DNA of 64,000 bases from Bacillota bacterium (GCA_026627385.1 JAPNUR010000011.1:25386-89385), one strand, 5' to 3'. Positions 43,863 to 52,743 are shown, counted from the first letter of the stretch. The notes: generated by a model from the letters alone, not told the origin. A program made the numbers and translations.

Positions 43863-43918
43863 AATCTCCCTCCTTTTTTACCAACGAGATGTGTCGCCCT
43901 GAGCCACAACCTTGGCTT

Positions 43919-43947
43919 ATTATAAAAGGGATCGACAGGAGCGGCAA
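43919..43947 (-). promoter_or_regulatory. Promoter of nitrilase-superfamily gene
   Basis: On the minus strand TTGCCG (43947-43942), 17 bases, TATAAT (43924-43919). It is well placed for a start near 43862, leaving a leader of about 50 bases that contains the AAGGAGGG site. Confidence 0.7.
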
Positions 43948-44016
43948 TTCCCAACGGACCATCATGTGGAATACTATGTGAGGGTCCTGTGAGCTTCTGG
44001 AACTAGGAAGTCTGAG

Positions 44017-44032
44017 CGCGATCGCGATCGCG
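44017..44032. repeat. 16-base perfect palindrome of overlapping GCGATCGC units
   Basis: CGCGATCGCGATCGCG is its own reverse complement and holds two overlapping GCGATCGC octamers, followed by the imperfect CGACCGCGAC. It lies in the otherwise empty 43948-44170 interval, between two divergent genes. Confidence 0.6.
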
Positions 44033-44170
44033 ACCGCGACAGGACGACTAGACTAATGCTTGGGCCCGATGGCGGCCATCGGACCCATTGAGAACGCGTC
44101 TACGCGAGTTGCGTGGGACATACCTGATGAGAGCGCGGAGAGTCCTTCGCGTTGAGCATGGACTTGTGGG

Positions 44171-44992
44171 ATGGTGCTGTCAATGAACTTGATTCGGGAC
44201 ACTTGGCGAGAACTGTGGCAACGGAATCGCGGCGGGGGGCTGTTAACGTTGGCCTTTTGGTATACCATGCTGACGGCGCTGTATCAGTACTTCGTGGCGA
44301 GTCGCCTGGGACCCTCGCTGCCGGCCAGCTTGCAGAAGATGATGGCCCATCCTGGCGTGATCACCAGTTTTCCCCATCTCAGCCACGCGTTGTGGGTAAA
44401 ATTGTTGCTGGTCTACGTCACGTTTTTGCTGGTCGTGCTACCGTACGCAGTTGGAGGCCTTTACGGCGGCATTGCTGCCGCATTACGGGATCGGCCCCAA
44501 TACACGGGATTTCTGGCGTTTTTCCGATTTGGTTACCTCCACTTTTGGCAAGCCCTCGGACAGCTCCTCCTGACTATCGCCTATACCTTGGTATTGCTGT
44601 TGGCTTTAACGGGCGTTTTCGTGGTGCTGTCGCTGGTTGGCGGCAGTAACCCTGTTGTCGCTGCGCTCCTTGTGATCGTTGCGCTATTAGTCATGCTTTG
44701 GCTCGTTGGAACGTTACTGTATTGGTTTGGCTATACGTTTGGCACGGGCCAATCGCCCCTAAAGGGTTGGTGGCCGACGGTGCGGTGGGGCCTTGGCCAC
44801 TTAAAGCTATTGTATGGGCGCATGATCCTGCTGGTTGGGCTATTGTTAGCCACTCTTTTCGTGGTCGAAATTTTGGCCGCTGGCATTCCCGTGATTGGCG
44901 CCATCATCATGGTGCTGGTCATGGGCATGATTGTCCCCGCATTTTTAGCCACGTACGCCCTCTTATTTTATCAAACGGCAGGACAGGATTAG
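44171..44992 (+). CDS. Polytopic membrane protein of unknown function
   Basis: A 273-residue protein with six or so hydrophobic helices. Short soluble stretches are WRELWQRNRGGG at the N-terminus and GTGQSPLKGWWPTVRWGLGHL before the last pair of helices. The pattern, with a W-rich loop before paired helices, resembles YIP1/DUF-type glycine-rich membrane proteins, but I cannot name a family. ATG 44171 or ATG 44183 could be the start; neither has a strong ribosome binding site. It is followed by, and may be cotranscribed with, the metallophosphoesterase. Confidence 0.75.
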   Translation: MVLSMNLIRDTWRELWQRNRGGGLLTLAFWYTMLTALYQYFVASRLGPSLPASLQKMMAHPGVITSFPHLSHALWVKLLLVYVTFLLVVLPYAVGGLYGGIAAALRDRPQYTGFLAFFRFGYLHFWQALGQLLLTIAYTLVLLLALTGVFVVLSLVGGSNPVVAALLVIVALLVMLWLVGTLLYWFGYTFGTGQSPLKGWWPTVRWGLGHLKLLYGRMILLVGLLLATLFVVEILAAGIPVIGAIIMVLVMGMIVPAFLATYALLFYQTAGQD

Positions 44993-45123
44993 AGGCGCAA
45001 GTTGCCGAACCAATCCGTCGCGGCAGGCAACGCGGGTGAAGACGATTAGACGAGGATCATCGTCTTGGAAATGGTGCATAATCTCCCTCCCCTTGGGAAA
45101 AGGTGTGGAGGGAGGTAGCAGAG

Positions 45124-46017
45124 GTGGGTACAGGGTGGACGCGGCGCGAGCTCATGCGTGGATCGGCCGTTGCCCTCTTTGCGGGATTTATGGGCCCTTG
45201 GGGCATAAGTCGAAGGGCCAGGGCAGCCGAACGGTTTCGCGCGGTGCATTTAAGCGATTTTCACTGGGGGTACCGCGGGCCTTGGAACCGCCACCCCGAA
45301 GCCAGTCTCCGCGCGGTGTTAGAGCGTGTACGCGGGTTATCCCCTCGCCCCGATCTGATGCTGGTGACGGGTGATTTAATCCAAGCCACACCGGAATCGT
45401 CTCAGCGCCGGGAGCGTTTTCAGCAAGTCAAGTCTCTCTTGGATAGCTTAGCCATCCCTTGGGTCGCTGTCCCCGGCGAACACGACACATTCGGCGATGG
45501 CGGGGCCATGTTTGAAGAACTTATTGGCCCGCGCTATTATCATCGGACTGTGGGCCCGATTCACATTTTCGGTCTCGACAATGTGAGCCGCGGTCCCTTG
45601 CTGGAGCCTCGCCAGGTATCCTGGTTTCGCCGGGAGATTCAAGCCCTGTCGCGGGACAGCATCATTCTGGTGTTGACCCACGCGCCCTTATTTTCCCTGT
45701 TTATCCCTTGGAATTGGTATACGTATAATGGCACCGCCATTTACCACATCATGCGCCCGTATGCGGCCAAACAGTTCCTATTTGGCCACATTCACCAAGC
45801 CTGCGATCGTGAGTATGAAGGCATGAACCGCAGTGGGTTACCTACGGCGTGGCCGCTGCCAGAGCCGGGCCCGCTGGTGAGGTTAGAGCCGTGGCCGCAA
45901 GGCGCCACGCACCCTGAGATGGGGTTAGGCTTTCGCGTTCTCGACTGGCAGGGGGGGCGGTTTGAGGAACCCCTGGTCTACCTGGAACCACCTGTGGTAC
46001 AGGAGGTCACCCCATGA
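45124..46017 (+). CDS. Tat-exported calcineurin-like metallophosphoesterase
   Basis: The N-terminus TRRELMRGSAVALFAGFMG is a twin-arginine signal peptide, so the enzyme is exported folded. The metallophosphoesterase motifs follow: HLSDFHWG, VTGDLI, VPGEHD (usually GNHD), LTHAPL and FGHIH. The GNHD change to GEHD affects a metal-binding Asn and is worth noting. GTG 45124 lies ten bases after GGAGGGAGG. The gene overlaps the cytochrome c gene by four bases, so the phosphoesterase and the cytochrome are made together. Confidence 0.87.
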   Translation: MGTGWTRRELMRGSAVALFAGFMGPWGISRRARAAERFRAVHLSDFHWGYRGPWNRHPEASLRAVLERVRGLSPRPDLMLVTGDLIQATPESSQRRERFQQVKSLLDSLAIPWVAVPGEHDTFGDGGAMFEELIGPRYYHRTVGPIHIFGLDNVSRGPLLEPRQVSWFRREIQALSRDSIILVLTHAPLFSLFIPWNWYTYNGTAIYHIMRPYAAKQFLFGHIHQACDREYEGMNRSGLPTAWPLPEPGPLVRLEPWPQGATHPEMGLGFRVLDWQGGRFEEPLVYLEPPVVQEVTP

Positions 46018-46439
46018 TGCGATCGTGGGCTATGTGGCCGCTTCTGGTGCTGCTCTTCTGGCCGCTTCATCCGTCCCCTCGAAAGCCAGTGCCGGCGCCC
46101 CTGCCTCCGCCACCCACCGTTCAGGAAGGAGCGCGCCTCTACCATAGGGCCTGCCTCTCGTGTCACGGTCCGCGGGGCAATGGGGAGGCGTTCGTGCTCA
46201 TGCCAAACGGGCAAGCCGCGCCGCGGCTGGATCAATTACAGGGAACCGCGAAAACGGTGCCTCATCTGATGCAGGTGATCGGCGAGGGGCGAGGCCTGAT
46301 GCCCGCTTGGCGCACGGTCATGACGCCACGTGAAATTCAGAGCTTGGCTCTTTATGTCGCTAGCCTTAACCCGGCGAGCCCGGCTTGGCATGGTTGGGCG
46401 GGGCACCCACGGCATTCCACTCCCGCAAGCTTTCGATAA
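46014..46439 (+). CDS. Class I cytochrome c
   Basis: A secreted monoheme cytochrome of 141 residues. It has an N-terminal hydrophobic signal or anchor (MWPLLVLLFWPLHP) and a Pro-rich linker. The heme site is CLSCH, with the axial Met probably in RGLMPAWR, as in cytochrome c oxidase-linked cytochromes. The ATG overlaps the phosphoesterase stop (ATGA). The 3' end runs 74 bases into the convergent J-domain gene. It could serve as a small electron carrier at the outer face of the membrane. Confidence 0.9.
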   Translation: MMRSWAMWPLLVLLFWPLHPSPRKPVPAPLPPPPTVQEGARLYHRACLSCHGPRGNGEAFVLMPNGQAAPRLDQLQGTAKTVPHLMQVIGEGRGLMPAWRTVMTPREIQSLALYVASLNPASPAWHGWAGHPRHSTPASFR

Positions 46440-47028
46440 GGCTCCAGATACCAGCCAATACCAGGCTGTAGGGGAGGAGCAACAAGGCCAAACAGCCGAA
46501 CCACCGGTGGCGGATAAGCTCCTGGACACCAATCACGGCAAGGTAGGCGGCCACCAAGAGCAGCACGAAGGAGGCGGTAAAGCCGAAAAGGCGACTGAGA
46601 GCGATTAACAGAATCAAAGGAATCCATTCCCGAAGGGCTCGTCCCCGTACACGGCGATGCTTGGCCCGCTGTAGATCGCGATTACATAAAGATTGGCGGA
46701 TACCCTGGCAGTTGAGGCAGATCGGTGCGCCACAGCGCTTACACCGACCTATAGCAGGATAACGGTGTTCGCGGCATAAGACGGAGGATGCGCCCTGCCG
46801 ATTTTCCGTGCCGGTGGTCGTCGTGGGCGGATGGCTGAGGGCCCACTCGTACGCTTGATTAATCAACTTCATGCGTTCTTCCTGTTGGCGGTACCGCACC
46901 GGGTCCAGCCGAAATCGGTCAGGATGGTGTTGGCGTACGAGCGCCATGTAGGCTTGGCGAATCCGCTCGACGTCTTCAGTCGGTTCAATGCCTAAGATTT
47001 GCCATGCGTTAAACTGTTGGTTCCCCAG
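46366..47028 (-). CDS. J-domain (DnaJ-like) membrane protein, CTG start likely
   Basis: The complete J domain is visible only when the frame is extended upstream of ATG 46947: NAWQILGIEPTEDVERIRQA continues into the HPD motif of RQHHPDRFRLDP. No ATG, GTG or TTG exists before the next stop, but a CTG at 47028 has AAGGGGG eight bases upstream. After the J domain come two CxxC pairs (CKRCG and CLNCQG) and two or three hydrophobic helices. It thus looks like a membrane-bound co-chaperone with a small zinc site. The 3' end overlaps the cytochrome c gene. Confidence 0.8.
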   Translation of the reverse strand: MGNQQFNAWQILGIEPTEDVERIRQAYMALVRQHHPDRFRLDPVRYRQQEERMKLINQAYEWALSHPPTTTTGTENRQGASSVLCREHRYPAIGRCKRCGAPICLNCQGIRQSLCNRDLQRAKHRRVRGRALREWIPLILLIALSRLFGFTASFVLLLVAAYLAVIGVQELIRHRWFGCLALLLLPYSLVLAGIWSLIESLREWNAVGAPPNHAKPGSPG

Positions 47029-47235
47029 CGCCAGGTCCCCCTTGCCGTTGGATTGCGCCTACCAGGGAGTATAGCGAACCAGGTCACGTCTGACTGTCGA
47101 TTGGGACAGTCGCTCCTCCGTTCTTTGCGTCGAATCACGCCTGCCAGTTACAGGCCGGATGGCCATGAAATCCCAAGAAGGATAGTCGAGACGAAGGTCT
47201 TGCGAAGGAGGCCCACCTCGGACTCAGGACATGGC

Positions 47236-48288
47236 CTATGTATCCCACCCCCACGCATCGCCTAAAATTTCGCCGGCGTGAAGGAACCGTGACGCAGGAA
47301 TGCGGTTAACCACAAACAATTGCGAGGCCCACGAAAAGCCTGCGCCAAATGCGACCGATAGAAGTTTTTGTCCTGGTGCGATGAGCTTTTGCTCGAGCAT
47401 GTCAGCCAGTGCAAGGCCGATGGATGCAGACCCGGTATTGGCGTAATGAGCGACATGGGAAAAGACTTGATCCATGCGAAATCCAACTTGGTGAGCCACT
47501 GCATCAATAATTCGCTGATTCGCTTGATGGGGGACGACCCAGTCAATTTGCTCAGCCGTGAGCGCTGCCTGGCTCAGTAATGTTTTGCCAATCTCGCTCA
47601 TCAACGTGACCGCGTGCTTGAAGACTTTAGGGCCTTCCATGCGAATGGTGTGCATTTCACCCTGTTGCACTAATTCTGGGGTGATGCGGTAACGTGTGCC
47701 GCCATAGGGCTTGCCCAAAATATCGGCTTGGCTGCCATCGCTGCGCGAAAGGCCTGGCCCAATGCGAATACCATCAGCGTCATCTGAGGATCCTAATAAA
47801 AAGGCTCCGGAACCGTCGCCAAACAGGACGGCCGTGGCGCGGTCGCGCCAATTCAAGGCGTGCGTCAAAAGCTCGGTCCCAATCACCAGCATACGCTTAC
47901 CGGATGCAGCTAAGGGGCTTAGCAGTTGCAATGTTTGCAAAAAGCCGGCGCATCCTCCCGTGAGATCAATAGCCGACGCACGGCGGGCGCCAATGGCTTC
48001 CTGAACAAAGCAAGCGGTGGCGGGCGACCACATTTCGGGCGTATCGGTGCAGACGACGACCCAATCAAGGTCGTCCGCATTGAACCCGTAGGCGTCCAAT
48101 GCAGCTTGGGCAGCCGTCGCCGACACCGTGGCAGTGGTTTCGTCGGGACCCGCCGTCCGGCGCTCGCGAATACCAGTCCGCGTGCGAATCCATTCATCAC
48201 TGGTGTCCATGCGCGTGGTCAACATGTCATTCGTCACAATGTAGGGTGGCGCGTAACCACCCACAGACCATATGGTAGCTTCAGCCAT
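47236..48288 (-). CDS. fabH: Beta-ketoacyl-ACP synthase III family protein
   Basis: A 350-residue KAS III. The Cys-His-Asn triad is intact: Cys in TGGCAGFLQ, His in VPHQANQRI and Asn in YANTGSASIG. The N-terminal DEWIRTRTGIRERR is typical. It condenses an acyl-CoA primer with malonyl-ACP to start fatty acid synthesis; in an organism with a branched-chain E1-E2-E3 complex the primers may be isobutyryl- or isovaleryl-CoA. ATG 48288 has AAAGGAGGG twelve bases upstream. No other fab gene is adjacent, so it might instead be a specialised paralogue. Confidence 0.92.
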   Translation of the reverse strand: MAEATIWSVGGYAPPYIVTNDMLTTRMDTSDEWIRTRTGIRERRTAGPDETTATVSATAAQAALDAYGFNADDLDWVVVCTDTPEMWSPATACFVQEAIGARRASAIDLTGGCAGFLQTLQLLSPLAASGKRMLVIGTELLTHALNWRDRATAVLFGDGSGAFLLGSSDDADGIRIGPGLSRSDGSQADILGKPYGGTRYRITPELVQQGEMHTIRMEGPKVFKHAVTLMSEIGKTLLSQAALTAEQIDWVVPHQANQRIIDAVAHQVGFRMDQVFSHVAHYANTGSASIGLALADMLEQKLIAPGQKLLSVAFGAGFSWASQLFVVNRIPASRFLHAGEILGDAWGWDT

Positions 48289-48445
48289 GAGGATGATGAA
48301 CCCTCCTTTTGCGAGGTTCGCTGTCGACGGGAATTTTCCTGCCGCATTACCGTGAGCAAAAACTGACAGGCCCGCGTTTCACGTTGGAAAGACTGTAGCA
48401 CACCTTAACCATGGGGTACACTAAAACTCTGCGGAAACTCGAAGG

Positions 48446-48474
48446 TTACAAGGTTGCCTGCGAAATCGTACAAT
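48446..48474 (+). promoter_or_regulatory. Promoter of membrane protein gene at 48504
   Basis: TTACAA (48446-48451), 17 bases, TACAAT (48469-48474), ending 29 bases before the ATG, with CCGGAGGTGACGA as ribosome binding site. Confidence 0.6.
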
Positions 48475-48503
48475 AAGAGAGGGCATGCGGCCGGAGGTGA
48501 CGA

Positions 48504-49382
48504 ATGGTGTGGGAAGAATATTTGGCGGTGGCGGTCCGCGACGTGACCGACAAATATCAGGCGCGGCGCATTAAGGCCCATATTCGTGCGCAATTATTAG
48601 ATCGATATCAACAATATCGCGACAATGGGTGCGATCAAGAGACGGCGCTCAAGCGAGCCATCGAAGATTTAGGCGACGCCACGCAACTGGCCGAGCAGTT
48701 GTCACGCCCCTTAAAGTATCAGCATGGATGGCTTTGGGTCCTGGCGGTTGCCCAGTTTGTGATCGGGTTGGCCATTGTGGCATTTAGTCTGAAAACGGAG
48801 TCGTTTGCCGCTTTGGCGTTGGGGCGCATTATGGCTGCTTGGGGTGCCGTATCGGCCAGCGTACAGACGCGGCGCGCGCGACCGGTGGGCCATCATTTAA
48901 GGGTGTTGAAATGGCGTCTCAGGTACTCGCGCCATATGTTTCCGCTGCGCGATTTTGGCCGCATGGCAGGGGTGGGTTTTGTTACCGGGATCTTCATGGC
49001 GTTAGTGTCCAGTTTGCCTTGGAATGTTGTCACGGCGAACATGTTTCATCCCGTCTTTTTATCGATTAGCAGTGCCTTGTTGCTCAGCGGTTTAGTGGTG
49101 GCCGTGCCGTGGACGCTCCTACGACGCTGGGTAGGCCCGGCCTTTTATGTGGTCACGCTGGAGGCCTGGGCGGCACTAAGCGCAGCGATTGGGGCGACGA
49201 CCGTCATCTTATGGAATCAAGCCTTTGCACCGCCACCGCTCTTTAACTGGCAACCCGACATGTTGCTGTTGGGCGGCTGGCTATTTGCTTTTGGGATTAT
49301 TCGCCTGCTTGCCGTTGCTGGACAATTTAAGGGGCGGGTGTTGATGGTGATGCTGGATGACCAGCGCTCGTCGCTTGGGTAG
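48504..49382 (+). CDS. Membrane protein with N-terminal HAAS-like helical domain
   Basis: Residues 1 to about 70 are a soluble helical segment (LLDRYQQYRDNGCDQETALK, then AIEDLGDATQLAEQL) like the permease prefix or HAAS domain found before membrane regions in many Bacillota. Six hydrophobic helices follow. ATG 48504 follows CCGGAGGTGACGA. The function is unknown; such proteins are often tied to PadR-type regulators, but none is here. The flavoprotein gene begins three bases after the stop. Confidence 0.78.
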   Translation: MVWEEYLAVAVRDVTDKYQARRIKAHIRAQLLDRYQQYRDNGCDQETALKRAIEDLGDATQLAEQLSRPLKYQHGWLWVLAVAQFVIGLAIVAFSLKTESFAALALGRIMAAWGAVSASVQTRRARPVGHHLRVLKWRLRYSRHMFPLRDFGRMAGVGFVTGIFMALVSSLPWNVVTANMFHPVFLSISSALLLSGLVVAVPWTLLRRWVGPAFYVVTLEAWAALSAAIGATTVILWNQAFAPPPLFNWQPDMLLLGGWLFAFGIIRLLAVAGQFKGRVLMVMLDDQRSSLG

Positions 49383-49385
49383 TTG

Positions 49386-50243
49386 ATGGGGCGCGCGGTT
49401 ATTGTGGGGGCTGGACCCGCAGGCTTGGCGGCTGCCATCTGGGCTTTGCGCTTGGGGTGGGATAGCGTCATCGTCGAGCGAGCGACCGTGGCCGGAGGGC
49501 AGCTCAGAACCTATTCTTTGCCCGTGGTGGATTTGCCAGGCTTTGGCCCTGCGCCGGCGTCAGCTTTAATTGAACAATTAGTGCAACAGGTTAACAACCT
49601 GGGCGTTCCAATATACTGGAACTCTCCGGCGGAGCATTGGGATGGCGCCGTGTTGCGCTGCCAGGACGGATTGGCAATTCGCGCTGATTGGTTATTTTTT
49701 GCCCCAGGGCTACGGCCCCGGCGGTTAGCGATTACGGGCGAGGAACTCGTCTATCCGGGTTCAGTATCCGAGTTGGCTCAGGGATCCCGGCCACAACGGA
49801 TATTGGTGGTGGGCGGCGGCGATCGAGCCGTGGAGGGGGCTTTGCGATTAGCCGCTGCACGCCATGACGTTACCCTGTTGGTGCGGTCGGAGGCCCTTAA
49901 GGCTCGCCAAAGTTACCAGGCGTCGCTGCAAAGAAGCGCCGTGCGGGTGTTGGCGCGGACCCGCTTGGTGAAACTCATGCGGGACGATAACAAGATTCGT
50001 GCGGCGCTTGCGACCGGGGAGCAGGTAGGCGAATGGATTGGCGACAACGTTATCGTACGCATTGGCATGGAACCGGATGCTGGACCCTACTGGGTCAGAG
50101 TCGCGGACGACCGGGCCGAAGCAGCGCTGCCGCGCATGACGGTGATTGGCGACGCGGCCCATCAGCCCTGGGAACGCAGCTTAGTCACCGCGTTTTCGTC
50201 TGCCATGCGGGCCGTGAAGGAATGCGTCTTGCGGCAACCCTAG
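49386..50243 (+). CDS. FAD/NAD(P)-dependent oxidoreductase, thioredoxin-reductase-like without CxxC
   Basis: A compact flavoprotein of 286 residues with N-terminal FAD motif VGAGPAGLAAA, central NADPH motif VVGGGDRAVEGALRLA and the C-terminal FAD contact TVIGDAAH. The redox CxxC of thioredoxin reductase (between the two) is absent; the place reads EELVYPGSVSELAQG. It therefore resembles ferredoxin-NADP reductases of the YumC kind rather than TrxR. The ATG at 49386 is preferred over a TTG at 49383. It is tightly coupled to the preceding membrane protein gene. Confidence 0.85.
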   Translation: MGRAVIVGAGPAGLAAAIWALRLGWDSVIVERATVAGGQLRTYSLPVVDLPGFGPAPASALIEQLVQQVNNLGVPIYWNSPAEHWDGAVLRCQDGLAIRADWLFFAPGLRPRRLAITGEELVYPGSVSELAQGSRPQRILVVGGGDRAVEGALRLAAARHDVTLLVRSEALKARQSYQASLQRSAVRVLARTRLVKLMRDDNKIRAALATGEQVGEWIGDNVIVRIGMEPDAGPYWVRVADDRAEAALPRMTVIGDAAHQPWERSLVTAFSSAMRAVKECVLRQP

Positions 50244-50552
50244 CCACCGTTGGATCTGTGACGGGAGATGTTACGCACGCCGCTCTTATTGAGGTGGCTT
50301 TTCTCCCTCTTGGCACGCAATATGGCTTGGTTATCATCGATGTCGTCCCATCGCGATTGCCGCAGCGGCGATTCCCCTATCTTTGGCCAGAGGCCAGACT
50401 CGGGTCTCGCCCGAGACCATGTGTTGCAGCACCGCGCTAGCGCACCTAGACAGCCTCGAGGCCCTGCTCCGGCGATATGCTGGTGGCCGTGAAGGTCGAG
50501 GCTGAGGCGGTTCGTGAGCGCACGGATTGAGATAGTGGAACGAGCATGGGTT
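50244..50552. other. Intergenic region, no gene found
   Basis: About 310 bases between convergent genes. It contains the inverted repeat CTCGGG-TCTCG-CCCGAG around 50399-50415, without a T-run, that could form a weak hairpin. Frames on either strand lack family features. Confidence 0.4.
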
Positions 50553-51557
50553 TTAGGATGTCCAGCTGAGAAGTTGGACAAAACCATGCGACCCCGCCCA
50601 TAGCACGCCGTAAGGCCCGCTGCTGAAAATGCCCGGCACCACCGTCAAGGGAACGAGTGAGCTTGTGGTGACCACGGCAAGGTTGCCAGCGGCGGTAATA
50701 TTGTTGATGACTAGCTGTCCGCGGAAGGCACCCAGTTCCGGCGGCGTCGCTGAGACAAAGCGATACCAACCGGTATTTTGACCATCCGCCAGCACCAAGA
50801 GGTACCGCGGTACGGCCGTGTTGCGCTCGAGGAGCAATGCGGTCCCCCCGCGAATGTGCCGGACGGTGACAAGCGTGGGCCAGCGGTTGGGCCGCACCGA
50901 GACCAAGAGTTTGGCCTGGCCGGTGGCGAGTTGATAGGCGAGAATGCGCCCGTGCCAATCGGTGACCAGGGTTTGGGCATGATCAATAAACGGATGGGTC
51001 GTCGCTAGCGCGCCCCGAAACGTCCAGCGAAGAGTCTTCCCGTCTTCGATCACCTGATGGCCTTGGATCCAGACGAGGTGGTTTTCCGCATTGATGGCAA
51101 TGGCGGTGGCATCGGGAATGGTGTGGTAGGCGGTCGGGGTTTGGATCGCGGCGCCGCCGCCGGGGCGAACCCAGGCCAAGAGTGACCCAGTTCGGTTGTA
51201 ATTGAGTTGATCTGCCGGATCTATAGGCGGGTTGATGAGGGCGATGCGGCGCCCCTGAAACACCCAGCGCCCCCGGCCATCATGTAAAATAAAGGAGACG
51301 GCTGAGTGAGGTGCAATGGGTAGGTACCATTCAGCAGTCGGGAGTTGACCCGCGGGCAAGGCAAAGGCGCGCGTACGCGCGGTTGCGGGCGGTTTGAGGA
51401 CGAGGGCGCGACCCACTGGGTATATCAAGGGATCGCGAGTTTGCCAATGGACCGGAGGGGGGATCACATTGTCTACTGTTCTCCGGTGTTGTACATAGGC
51501 GAAGGCGCCGACCACCACGATCAGCGCCGCCAGTCCATGATACCAGCGCAATTTCAT
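50553..51557 (-). CDS. Secreted or membrane-anchored protein of unknown function
   Basis: A 334-residue protein with one N-terminal hydrophobic segment (YHGLAALIVVVGAFAYVQH), then an extracytoplasmic region with repeated beta-strand-like stretches (HLVWIQGHQVIEDG, LVTDWHGRILAYQ, TALLLERNTAVPRYLLVL) that suggest a beta propeller. No family is recognised. ATG 51557 has GGGAGGT six bases upstream; a longer frame to 51680 lacks support. Its promoter on the same strand leaves a leader of about 15 bases. Confidence 0.7.
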   Translation of the reverse strand: MKLRWYHGLAALIVVVGAFAYVQHRRTVDNVIPPPVHWQTRDPLIYPVGRALVLKPPATARTRAFALPAGQLPTAEWYLPIAPHSAVSFILHDGRGRWVFQGRRIALINPPIDPADQLNYNRTGSLLAWVRPGGGAAIQTPTAYHTIPDATAIAINAENHLVWIQGHQVIEDGKTLRWTFRGALATTHPFIDHAQTLVTDWHGRILAYQLATGQAKLLVSVRPNRWPTLVTVRHIRGGTALLLERNTAVPRYLLVLADGQNTGWYRFVSATPPELGAFRGQLVINNITAAGNLAVVTTSSLVPLTVVPGIFSSGPYGVLWAGSHGFVQLLSWTS

Positions 51558-51578
51558 AGCGGACCTCCCGTTATTGGG

Positions 51579-51607
51579 AGAATACTGAATTCTTAGGGCC
51601 TCTGCAA
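51579..51607 (-). promoter_or_regulatory. Promoter of secreted-protein gene
   Basis: On the minus strand TTGCAG (51607-51602), 17 bases, TATTCT (51584-51579), just upstream of the GGGAGGT site and ATG 51557. Confidence 0.6.
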
Positions 51608-51659
51608 CAGGCCTCAATGGGCAAGCACGGGAGCACGTGATAAGGGAGGACGGGTGGTT

Positions 51660-52736
51660 ATGCGTCTTAAGCGCGTTCAAGCGGTATTGGCGGATGCTGG
51701 CGTTGCATTAGCGTTGGCGCCGGGGGAAGATTTTCGTTACGTCGTTGGGTGGTCGCCACACAAAGATGAGCGGCTGACGTTTCTTCTGGTAACGCCAAGT
51801 GCAGCACATTTGGTCATTCCGTCGGTGAATGCCGAGGAGGCCCGTTACCAGCTCGAGAATACGGTCGCCCTCACGCAGTTTACGGACGACGCGGGTCCGC
51901 GGCAAGCTCTGATTACGGCGCTAGGGATGGTCGGGGAGAGCTGGTCGTGGCTCATTTCTGACGATGCCCGCTACGATCATGTGCGCGTATGGGAGGAGGT
52001 CGGCAGTCGCCCAGTGGGATTGGCGTCAAGCATCCTTGGAGAGCTGAGGATGCAAAAAGATGAGGAAGAATGCCAATGGTTGCGCGAGAGCCAGCGAATT
52101 AACGATTATGCCATGCAAACGGCCTTTGAAGCGATGCATGTTGGCATGACGGAATTGGAGCTGGCTGACGTGGTTCGCCGTGCCTTTATGGCTCAAGGCG
52201 CAGATGGGGAAGCGTTTATTATCGTCGCTGCGGGGGATCACAGTGCACTGCCGCATCATACGCCGACCGACCGCTGCCTCGAAGAGGGGCCGGTGCTCCT
52301 TGATATTGGCTGCTATTACCGCGGGTATGCTTCCGATATGACCCGCGTCGCTTATCTGGGTGAGCCATCCGCGGAATTTCGGGCGGTGCATGCCCTGGTG
52401 AATCGCGCCGTGGAGGCGGCACGCCAAGTCGTGGCACCTGGGGTCCCGGCGGAGGAGGTCGATCGGGCGGCGCGTGCGGTTATTGAGTCTGGCGGCTACG
52501 GCCCATACTTTGTTCACCGGCTAGGACACGGGATCGGGCTTTCTGTGCACGAACCGCCATCCGTAATGGCGGGCAATTCCCGCTTATTGCCGGAAAATAC
52601 GGCGTTTTCGATTGAACCGGGTATTTACCTGCCCGGTCAGTTTGGCGTACGCTTGGAAGAGGTGGTAATTAATCGGCCCGGCGGTGCCGAGGTCTTGTCT
52701 CACGTGTCGCGCGAGATCTTTGTCAAACGCGGCTAA
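51660..52736 (+). CDS. Xaa-Pro peptidase-type M24 metallopeptidase
   Basis: A 358-residue peptidase with a creatinase-like N-terminal domain and a pita-bread catalytic domain. The dimetal site ligands are all present: Asp in LDIGCYYRGYASDMTR (two Asp), His in HRLGHGIGLSVHEP, Glu in FSIEPGIYL and Glu in VRLEEVVI. ATG 51660 is ten bases after GGGAGG; GTG 51654 is the alternative. Role: removal of N-terminal residues before Pro or hydrolysis of dipeptides. Confidence 0.93.
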   Translation: MRLKRVQAVLADAGVALALAPGEDFRYVVGWSPHKDERLTFLLVTPSAAHLVIPSVNAEEARYQLENTVALTQFTDDAGPRQALITALGMVGESWSWLISDDARYDHVRVWEEVGSRPVGLASSILGELRMQKDEEECQWLRESQRINDYAMQTAFEAMHVGMTELELADVVRRAFMAQGADGEAFIIVAAGDHSALPHHTPTDRCLEEGPVLLDIGCYYRGYASDMTRVAYLGEPSAEFRAVHALVNRAVEAARQVVAPGVPAEEVDRAARAVIESGGYGPYFVHRLGHGIGLSVHEPPSVMAGNSRLLPENTAFSIEPGIYLPGQFGVRLEEVVINRPGGAEVLSHVSREIFVKRG

Positions 52737-52743
52737 CAGTTGG

